Source: Cichorium intybus
Lineage: Eukaryota > Streptophyta > Magnoliopsida > Asterales > Asteraceae
DNA: 64,000 bases
Direction of reading: 5' to 3'
NCBI GenBank assembly: GCA_023525715.1
Contig: CM042012.1
Span: 121,349,798-121,413,797 of the forward strand
Positions 55,573-64,000 of the stretch are shown here, one piece after another. Positions within the stretch are counted from its first letter, which is position 1, and every line of letters starts with the position of its first letter. The translations under genes were made by a program, and so were the position numbers. The notes under the pieces were generated by a model. It was not told the origin of the DNA. It was given only the letters and a program-made list of their open reading frames with translations, and did not search any database.

Positions 55573-56345
55573 AGGTTTTATGCAAATCTATGAACTAAAA
55601 CCCTAAGTTCACATGCAACCTATGAGGATCTATGTTTTCTACTATTGAACATATAAATATTTCCTAAAAGGCCACAAGAAAAATTACTAAAGAATAAAAT
55701 CAGAAAACTAACCTTTTAGTTGTTTCTTGCAAGCTAAGCAACGCAAGTGCCTTGCCTCAAATGAAGTCACACCCAAAACTAGGGTTTTCGAAAGTTCCAA
55801 AGAGAGGGAAGAGTGGAAAAAGTCGTGGCTTTTATGGTGCCTAGGGGTCTCTATTTATAGTTTCCAAGTGGCCACCATATAAGCCTTTAGAGATAAACCT
55901 TTTTGAATTCAAATAAGATAAACATTTATCTATCAATTCAAATCTATTTATCCTAACATATAATAATCGAAATTATGGATAATCCCTCCATAATTTCGTT
56001 GGCCACTTAAACTACTATAATTGTCACTTACTCAACTATTGAATAATTACAATTCAGCCCCTACACCTTTAATTAATCAAATTAATCACCAAATTAATTC
56101 CAGATTAATTCCAGATTAATTTATAATTAATTAATATAGTTTCTAATTAATATATTATCACCATAATATATTAATAAACTATTTATTTTATTTCTATTGA
56201 TTTATTAATCATATAATAAATCAATCTTTCTCTCTCCTGGATTTTCTGCTAAACCTCTAGCCATGAGGGCAACCCAAATGGACTTTGTTATTATCAATTA
56301 GGTAAATACAAATTATTAGTCATGGCTTAGACACCTAATCCAACA
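55573..56345 (-). repeat. 3' LTR of the gag-only element, about 773 bp
   Basis: On the - strand it begins TGTTGGATTAGGTGTC next to the polypurine tract. The outer end is set by the 38 bp shared with 62870-62907 and lacks a clean CA, so it may be off by a few bases. Confidence 0.82.
55851..55860 (-). promoter_or_regulatory. TATA box in the gag-only element LTR
   Basis: CTATAAATAG on the - strand, well placed to start transcription leftward through R/U5. Confidence 0.6.
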
Positions 56346-56356
56346 GTCTCCCACTT
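56346..56356 (-). other. Polypurine tract of the gag-only element
   Basis: AAGTGGGAGAC on the - strand, immediately before TGTTGG of the 3' LTR. Confidence 0.85.
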
Positions 56357-58826
56357 GGATAAGTCTATGACTATAATTACTAATTTATCCTCTAATTGAT
56401 CAACAAACTTAGCTTCCTAGAAACTGCTGCCGAACTCTGACCCAGTCAGTTCTGTCCATAGATAAGTGATCATATGATCCTTCGTCCAACAAGATATTTT
56501 CAGACACGAGACATGGATTGAGATCAATCTCTATCCGATACTCTGTTTCCCGATTTTCGATTCTGCTTATGACTTTAGAACTTCTAATTAAACACATCAT
56601 TTTAGTCCAGGCTGGCCAGCACTTTAGTCAACTTCAAAATCATTGAGAGGCCTACAGATATCTGTTTCGCATCAGGGTCAAGGAACGAATAAACTTCAAC
56701 TCATATGTTTATATCTTTTACCAGTCAAATTATTCACAACAGCACGTTTTATAACATCGAGTTACCGATGCATTTTCGTACTATCAATGAACAACTGCCT
56801 TTGTAAATTATAACTCATATCTCTCCACTTCAAGATCATAATATATTATCATCTCAACATTGCTTGTGAGGTAATCCATGAAGCAATCTATTGAGTGCGG
56901 GTTTATCCAATACTCAAATCTTTATTTCTAAGTACTCATGAATGTTGTAGCAATCCTATTATTATGTCTAACTCCTTAGACAGTCTACAAACCAATTCAT
57001 GACAGTCTTGATTCAATACTTACTTCCCAAAGTATGAGCGACTGTGGACCTTTCTGAATAATTAAATTATTCGGGAAGTAAACATGCAAAAGTGAAACAT
57101 AAAGATCTGACTGGCAGCTACTCCTGCTTATTACCAAGTCTCCACAAGGTAATCACCAAGTCGGACCTTGTCATAAACTATTATCGGTTTCAAGATTTCC
57201 TTTAAACTTTCAGTTCTAACTTTACAGCTATGTCTTTGTGAACCTTACACTCTTTCTATGTATCCAAAGTTTCTTATACTTATACACTTTATTACAGATA
57301 ATCCAATTGGATGCACATCCAATAACATCTCAATATGTTATCCTGTCTATGTCTCTCCTAACTCCATTCTGGTAATATGTACTGTAACTTCCTATGGTTC
57401 TAGGGTCTTTAGTCTACTTGACTGCACCCTAAGATAATTTCGAGGTGTTATGATGTGCCGGTGAACCACACGCGCTCCATTAGAATACCAACGAGATTCT
57501 TTAACCATGAAGTCCTTTAACATCATGTCCTGACGTTAATAATTACCACTTTAAAAAAAAATTCAAATTAACACTATCACTTTCACCCCAATCATTTCCC
57601 AATGAATTCTCACTTGAGTTCAAACAATCCATCCAGTATTCCCAGCCGGACAATGTCCTGAATCCAACATACTATGCCCTAAGCATTAAGTCATCAAGAT
57701 ATGTTCATGACATTATGATCGATCCAGAAGACTTGTGGAACCCGATCCAATCTTATTCCAAATCCTTTCGGAATTCAAAGATTATTTATAATCCTTGTGT
57801 CATGATTTTCGAAAAACTATTTCCTTTCGGAGACTCTTCTCATACATCTTGAATCTTATCAAGATCATGCTTACAATGGCTAGGTCTATGCTGGCAATTT
57901 CATCTATCCAATAGATGACTGTGAGTTACGTGAGTATGTTGCACCTTCTTAATTTCTTTCATGCCAAGTCATCACACTTTGCAATGATAGGAAAACCCTT
58001 TCCTGTGTCTATGCATCTTGAATCTCATCAAGATCATCTTGGCAGAGTTTCCATCTATCCCATAGACGTTTGCAACCACCTGAGTATGTCGTATCTCTAT
58101 TAAGTCTTTCATAGCGATCCATCTCTTAACACCAAGTCCTTACACTTTGTAATGAAAGAAGACGTTTCCTAGAAACGGTATGTAACCCACATATGGAGAT
58201 AGTAGATAACGACGACTCCCACTGGCTTTGACACGGTTATAGACTATTCACAAAATCCAGGACTTATGGCACATTTTGAGAATCCAAACATTTCTGACAT
58301 TTTAATGGAAATCTTTCAGCCCTTTCTCAAAATCCAATCCTTTGGCATATTTTTGAGAATTTGAATATCCTTTCTTGCGAGATGCCCGTGGGGAAATCCC
58401 GGGCCTATTTACCTTTGTACTGGGACAGTCTTTGTGAGTCCCTATTAGTGTGCCGGTTATCCACACGCGCTCCACTAACGATTCACAATGTGCCATACAG
58501 TATCCTTTCGGATTTCATCCTCTATTGATAGTGCTTCTCCCGGAATCAATTACTTGACTCTAAGTATCGTCTCACTCAACCAGATGTTCTGAAGGTATGT
58601 ATCTGTCCATGTTTCTTTCTTTTGATGATTCAGTCACTCCCACTGGTTTTTAGACCAAGTGTAAAATCAATCAAATTTTCACATAGACAGTGTCTCGCCC
58701 TAAGGTTCTCTTGTTTGGCAGCAACCGGGCTCACCAATGCTTCCAAGTAGTCGGATTGTAGGTCCGTACCAACTATAGTGTTTTACCACCAATCGGTATG
58801 TCACCCTGATCATAACTACTTATGAT

Positions 58827-59263
58827 CAAGGTTGTTAAAATCGCGATCCTGATCGTAGGATCGTACGATCCTACGATCCCACCTAGTAAAATCGATCCCG
58901 ATCCTACTTGAATCGTTTTTGGGTATGATCGGGGTAGAATAGTAGGATCGAATCGTAAGATCGTAGAATCGATCGTAAGATCGTAGGATCGCTACTAATA
59001 ATTTTTTTAAAATTTTTTGTCTTATACTAGCTAAATGAATACAATATAATCACTAGAAAACCTCTTTTGAATTGTTTATTGATAAATGATGTACTGGAAA
59101 TGTATTTTCCATGTTTTTAATTATTAACCGAATGGTTAATTGATGTATGAAAATATAATTTTTTATGCTTTTTGTAGAATCTTACGATCCGATTCGATCT
59201 TACGATCACGATTTTGCAAAGTGGAAAACGATCCTATATAAAATCCCGATTTTGACAACCTTG
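58827..59263. mobile_element. hAT MITE, 437 bp, with perfect 8-bp duplication
   Basis: The inverted ends are CAAGGTTGTTAAAATCG and CGATTTTGACAACCTTG. The duplication is CTTATGAT on both sides (58819-58826 and 59264-59271). The left part is full of GATCGTAGGATCGTACGATC palindromes. It is younger than the gag-only element it sits in. Confidence 0.93.
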
Positions 59264-60055
59264 CTTATGATGGTGATCAATACTACTGGTCAAGAGGAGA
59301 TTATGTCAGTTGCAAAACAGAAATCTGATTTCTACTCCAAGCCTAGTGATGACTAAAGGGTCTTTCACTTGGCTAATCCTGAACTCATTCAGGACTGTCC
59401 CAACTCCCACTGTTTCCTTAGAACATGAGTTCTTTCTAAAAGAGCTCTTCTTTTACAGTTACAGCGGGATAGCCAATGAAACGACAATGCTGATCATGTT
59501 CAGGCTAGTCATGAGGTTCGGATGAACACTACAAGACCCTGGACTTTCTATGTATAAGTGGGATAATCCCAGCTTTACATTTCAGACAGTGTCTACAAGA
59601 CCTACTCAGTCTATGATGTGGTCGGAATATGGTTTATATGGACTGACTGGTATAGTATTCATCTTATTGGAAACTAATTGGCAATGTATCTCATACATAT
59701 CGAACTGTTTCGACCAATGCTCCATTATCTTCCCTAAGACACATTATAACTATTAATGTTCTTGGAAGAGAATGAACTGTGAAACATTTTTATGTTATCG
59801 CTCAGGATCTGTGGAACTTGTACTTCCTTTGAAGTCCTTGAACTGTTCAAGGTTTCAATTCAATCGCTTATCCCGATAAGCGAAGTCATATTCGTCATAC
59901 CGAATGATAAATATCATGAAGTACAAACAATTGTGTTCTATATCAAGATTTGAGCAAATACACAGCAACAGGTGTGTCCGTTGCTCTTAATATCAATGTA
60001 TTTTACATATCTATGTAAACTTATGACTTTGTTAACTTTGTTTAAGACTTGCAAT

Positions 60056-60300
60056 TTTCAGTTGACTCTAAGTCAACCGATTCCAAAATCCTATCCTCTG
60101 GATCTTTGGGTGATTCATTTCTTGCCACATGTACTTTATAAAGAACTTAATCATCATCTGACTCCAAGTCAGATGATTCCAAAGTCCTGTCCAACTGGAC
60201 CTTTGGTTGATTCATTTCTTGACACATTAAGAACTCAATTCATCAAGAGACTTTAAGTCAAATGATTCCAAGTCCTGTCCAACTGGACCTTTGGTTGAAT
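60056..60300. repeat. Tandem repeat, about 85-bp unit, three copies
   Basis: Each unit contains GATTCCAAAGTCCTGTCCAA and CTGGACCTTTGGTTGATTCA with increasing divergence to the left. Confidence 0.8.
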
Positions 60301-60562
60301 TGATTCTTATGACATTTAAATTAACCATCATAAACGATACAATTCTTGAATCCAAACATTTTGGATGCATCAACATTCAAGTTATTACTAATCATACATT
60401 CAACACATTCATATAACATTTCAAGGACATTTCAGACAACATGTGTTAAAAGAAAATTGACAATTTTATTAAAACAGAAATCCTTGAATAATGTAATATA
60501 TGATAGACAATGTCAAAATGCATCTAAAGGCTAATAACAATATTTTAATATCTATCTAAACT

Positions 60563-61507
60563 TCAAAACTGCACGAGCTGCAGATCCAATCCAAATGTGC
60601 TCCTATGCGCCAGAGTCCCGTGCCTTATTGATTCCCTGCATACAAACCAAAATGTGACTATCACATTTTGTATCAAGAAATCTTGGAACAGGAGTTTTGA
60701 GGTTTTTAGATATACCTGAGCTTTCAAAAGATTTGGAGCGTCTTCCAATTTTTCCGTGACTTTATCTGATTTAGTGGATTCCCAGTTTGAGACATTTCCA
60801 GACGATCTCGACCGTTTCTTGTTACGTCTCTTCACTGGACTTAATCCAGAAGTAGCTGGGACATTGGAGCTATGCCTGTCCAAGAGTGACTCATATAAAG
60901 TCAACAGTGGACGTATTTCCATGAGGGTCCTTTTCTGGTCTTCCTTTCTATACGTTTGAATGAATAGATCGTACTTGCTAGTCAGCGAGGCGAGTAAAAA
61001 TTAACACTCATCTCCTGATTTATGGAATAACCAAGTTTGTACAATTCGCCTATGTAAGCTTCAATCTGAAGAACATGCGAATTGATGCTACTTCCTTTTT
61101 TTTAGCTTGCACTCTGCAAGTCTTTTGAAGATCCTAGCTCGTTCCTCTTCAACTGGTTTTTGGAACCTTTCCTCAACCAGTTGCATTAACTCATATGGCC
61201 CCAAGGATTCAAAATCCTTGCGGAACTCGGGGTCAATAGTCAATAGCATGATGTCACGAATCTTTTCGGATTCATCAACTAAGAAGTTATGCTTCTCATA
61301 AGAACCTTTTATGATGACTTGTTCCGGTAGGACCGGGATCGGATACTCGGTGAGATGTAGCTTGCCAGTAATGCCGAGAACCAGTCTCCAATTGCGAAGC
61401 CATTCCTTACAGTTGAGGCCAGTCAGCCTTTCCATATTTGGCAAATGCATTCTGATGCTTTCAGAAATGGGTGAAGGAGGAGAAGGAGGAGAATTGACAC
61501 TTGACAT
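60563..61507 (-). pseudogene. Decayed copia-type gag
   Basis: The ATG at 61507 opens MSSVNSPPSPPSPISESIRM, then MERLTGLNCKEWLRNWRLVL, the usual gag N-terminal signature of a target-loop plus Trp, and ERFQKPVEEERARIFKRLAE. After a frame change at 61088 the similarity continues as GSSINSHVLQIEAYIGELYK LGYS, again in the gag family pattern, and ends in a basic stretch KRRNKKRSRSS. Stops and shifts make it nonfunctional. No CCHC knuckle is seen. Confidence 0.72.
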
Positions 61508-62852
61508 CTATAAAAGAAACAGAATTTATTAGTTTAATTGACCCTTTCAAATAATTACCCAATATGTTATTTAATAAGGCTAGGATCCAAAATACCCCAA
61601 CTATGATGTGAAGACGGATGCCGTAATCACAACATAATGCTCATTAAGGTAGATAAACACTTATCAATTTCATCTTATGAAATTCCTAGATCTGTTGAGA
61701 TTCATTGAACTTTTCAATGGCATGTTTAATCTCGAATGTGCTCCACTGTTTGTGACTGGGATGCCGAGGATCACAAACTGGATGTGAATAACCATGCAAA
61801 TTAGCTTGGTACTCTCAGGTTAATTATCATCTCTAATTGATGTGCCGGTAAACCATACACGCTCCATCAACAATGATAATACCCGGGAAACCATTGCAAC
61901 TCTTTATGAACCCCTATTGGTGTGCCAGTAAACCACACACGCTCCACCAATGTTTCATAAAGTGCAATGTGCAATTTCATGGATTAGCACCAATTCACAT
62001 TTTTCCTAAAGTAACTAGATTTGGGTTTTATTAAGCTTCTCCAGTACTTTGAATAATATCATTATACTTTTAATGAGATTAGGCGGTCCTATCAAACCCA
62101 TTCGGCAAACGACCCTCCACTGGTCAGGAGAGCGGTGGGTGAGAGTGGACACCCATTAGACCGTCATTTTATAGGCAGTCTCCTTATACCCTCTTTATAG
62201 ACCAACTTCGTGAATGAGGCCTACTATTGATTTGACTAACCATTTAATCTTATACATTTAATATTAACTTTTAATTATAATATATATATAAGATGAATTT
62301 TAAACCTTTTAAAATATTTCTGGTTTATCTTTTAATTTTTTGGAATTTAAACTATTAAATTTAAAATTAAATTTAACCTTTAAAAGATTTAATTTATCCT
62401 TTAAATAAACAATTAATTAAATTAATAAATCTACGTATTTTAAACTTTTAATATATATATATATATGGTTTATCTTTTAATTTTTTGAGAATTTAAACTA
62501 TTAAATTAAAAATTAAATTAAACCTTTAATTATCTTTTAAAAAATTAATTAAATTAATTAAATGAATATAAGTATCACAAATTAATAAAATTAATTTAAA
62601 CCTATCTTGAACCCCCTAATTATCAAAAATCAAATAATGGGTTTAAGGTTATCCAATTATTAAATAATCAAAGTTACCAAAAATAGAAAACCTCCTAAAA
62701 CCCTAGCATATTTTCGAAAATCATAAGGGGAAGGGGCTAGGGTTTTCAAAACCCTAACCCTAAATCGATTTCAATAATATTAGGGTTTATAAGCTTTAAA
62801 CCCTAAAATTTAGGAAAACTATTATACCTATTCAACAAGAAAACAGCCAAAA
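61508..62852 (-). other. 5' untranslated leader of the gag-only element
   Basis: About 1.3 kb between the primer site and gag, AT-rich at 62230-62850, with the other two copies of the 26-bp motif (61841 and 61921). No coding sequence. Confidence 0.6.
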
Positions 62853-62864
62853 GCTCTGATACCA
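62853..62864 (-). other. Primer binding site of the gag-only element
   Basis: TGGTATCAGAGC on the - strand, complementary to initiator tRNA-Met, five bases inside the right LTR. Confidence 0.9.
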
Positions 62865-62869
62865 CTTAA

Positions 62870-62907
62870 AGGTTTTATGCAAATCTATGAACTAAAACCC
62901 TAAGTTC
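62870..62907 (-). repeat. Remaining 38 bp of the 5' LTR of the gag-only element
   Basis: Identical to 55573-55610, then interrupted by TGTAAGACCC of the next element. Identity over so short a piece says little about age. Confidence 0.85.
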
Positions 62908-63067
62908 TGTAAGACCCGTTCCACCGAGGCGCGGCCCGGATGGATCCGCGGCGCGGCTCGGGAAGGATCTGGATACGCGAGTGATTTTGTACGCGCGGCG
63001 CGGCTCGGTAAAATCCGCGGCACGGTGCGCCGCAGTCATGAAAAACCCTAATTCGAGTTTAAACGCC

Positions 63068-63075
63068 TATATAAA
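63068..63075 (+). promoter_or_regulatory. TATA box in the right-edge LTR
   Basis: TATATAAA followed by GGGACCCAGCCCTAGGG, a typical LTR promoter context. It would drive rightward transcription. Confidence 0.7.
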
Positions 63076-63902
63076 GGGACCCAGCCCTAGGGTTCGTGTT
63101 TTTGGGAATTTATGGAGTAGAGGCGACGGGTTTTGGTAGAGACTCTTCGGGTTCGAGACTTTGGAGGTTTTTGGAGATTAGAAGAGGGAGATCCAACGTG
63201 AGAGAAGGCTTGCGACGGATCGTAGGGTAAGAAGATTTGGAGATTGGAGGTTTTCAGAAGTAAGGTAAGAAGATTTACCTTTCTGACTTTCCTTTTTATC
63301 TCGTCATGGGGTATTACCCATTGGTTTGTAGCCTTAGATGACTTGTAACACTTAGGGTTTGGACCAAGGACATGCATGGACTTGCATGTCCATAAGGAAG
63401 TGACCTTAGGGTAGTTTCTGATCCCAGGAAGGGTTTAGAAAGGAACCCTAGCCGATTGATGTACTGTTAAGCGCTAATAACATTTTAGAATGTTATGAGC
63501 CGCGACGCGGACTGGCTATGTCAGTGGCGCGGTCTCGGCTGAACCCCCGTAATTATGCGATGGTAGCCGCGACGCGTAGGACGAGGAGCCACGCCACGGC
63601 GAGCGACTGTTTGACCCAAAGGTTTGGTTTTGACCCTGGTTTGGTGGCAAACGTTGGGTCTGACCTTTAGGCAAGTCTATAAGAGTTTGGCCAGTACTTA
63701 ATATGTTGTATATGTTGGATTTAGGTGATCGGACGAGCCTAGTTTGGGATTTTAGCGATTATCCGAACGGTTGTGATTCAGGTGAGTATCCTCACCTTAC
63801 TATATGATGTTGCATGTTAGGCATCTTGTGTGTTGTTTACAGTTATATGATTTGCTCTATATCTGTGGTTATTTGTTGTTGGGCTCAGTACTGATGCGTG
63901 TC

Positions 63903-64000
63903 CCCTCGTAGCTGTTGTATGGCGAGTTGGACTATTGCCTTGTCCCATAGCTATTGTATGATGGGCTGGGCCATAACCGGGAACCCATAGCTGTTGTATA
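63903..64000 (+). repeat. Tandem repeat, about 42-bp unit, at the window edge
   Basis: Units start with CCCATAGCTGTTGTATG and continue GCGAGTTGG or ATGGGCTGGG. Two copies and the start of a third are seen; the array continues beyond the window. Confidence 0.75.

Larger units (their letters stand above)
56357..60562 (-). other. Non-coding interior of the gag-only element
   Basis: About 4 kb without a sustained frame; only short, unrelated frames occur. It includes two of four copies of a 26-bp motif (57454 and 58449), the hAT MITE (58827-59263) and a three-unit tandem repeat (about 60056-60300). Confidence 0.65.
55573..62907 (-). mobile_element. Gag-only (LARD-like) copia-type LTR element
   Basis: A left LTR (55573-56345), a polypurine tract (56346-56356, AAGTGGGAGAC on -), a 6.5-kb interior, a tRNA-iMet primer site (62853-62864) and the first 38 bp of the right LTR (62870-62907, identical to 55573-55610) are all oriented to the - strand. 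The interior has a decayed gag (60563-61507) and no protease, integrase or RT, so it depends on others. It cuts the FAR1-like pseudogene, carries a hAT MITE, and its right LTR is cut by the next LTR element. Confidence 0.87.
62908..64000 (+). mobile_element. LTR of another retrotransposon (Gypsy-like), partial
   Basis: It begins TGTAAGACCCGTTCC exactly where the older LTR breaks. It is GC-rich at first (repeated GCGGCGCGGCTCGG), has a TATA box and a downstream leader, and continues past the window edge. LTRs beginning TGTAAGACCC with a GC-rich U3 are common in plant Gypsy elements; the class is inferred since no coding part is visible. AGTTC (62903-62907) would be one copy of its 5-bp duplication. 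A short - strand frame at 63087-63377 is not convincing. Confidence 0.65.

Noticed and set aside
63087..63377. A - strand protein in the right-edge LTR
   Set aside because: It lies within LTR sequence transcribed in the other direction, is biased by composition, and has no domain.

Overview
The window looks like nuclear DNA of a flowering plant with a large, transposon-rich genome, most likely a eudicot; an Asteraceae-type genome is my guess from the style of the repeats, not something proven here. Evidence: plant-type introns (GT..AG), Ty1/copia and gag-only LTR elements with a tRNA-iMet primer site, plant-type Helitron ends (TC...hairpin...CTAG), hAT and Harbinger MITEs, a tRNA-derived SINE, and degenerate pieces of plant genes (FAR1/FHY3, Argonaute, plasma-membrane H+-ATPase, ubiquitin protease UBP26, a UBC32-34-type E2, galacturonokinase, a receptor-like cytoplasmic kinase). 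I see no intact host gene. The only coding sequence that might still be host-derived and functional is a tiny secreted cysteine-rich peptide gene at about 24.1-24.4 kb, itself split by a microsatellite.

Layout. 0-13.6 kb: long pure (AT)n arrays alternating with elements that have inverted ends abutting those arrays (called MT-1 to MT-4 here), plus hAT and Harbinger MITEs and AT-rich filler. 13.7-24.1 kb: Helitron ends, a kinase gene fragment, two short complete Helitrons (494 and about 167 bp) and a Harbinger MITE. 24.1-30.4 kb: peptide gene, a 1.1-kb foldback element, galacturonokinase exons, a second hAT MITE. 30.35-53.15 kb: an almost continuous head-to-tail chain: Helitron end, (AT)n, Helitron D (UBP26 and E2 exons), (AT)n, Helitron E (Argonaute exons, with a young copia element inserted), (AT)n, MT-5 (H+-ATPase exons and a SINE), (AT)n, MT-6, (AT)n. 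53.15-64 kb: a FAR1-type transposase-derived pseudogene cut by a gag-only LTR element, which itself carries a hAT MITE and is cut by the LTR of a further GC-rich LTR element running off the right edge.

How it works together. The (AT)n arrays act as joints: at least six of seven Helitron termini, and nearly all ends of the MT elements, lie directly on an (AT)n or TA-rich tract. Both groups carry gene exons with their introns, so capture was at the DNA level. The MT elements look like one loose superfamily. They share a subterminal motif close to TGGACCAATCATTT followed by AGGG and TTAGTAATT, yet each subfamily has its own array of short palindromes near one end and a gene-like C/T-rich segment near the other. 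That architecture is the most unusual thing in the window.
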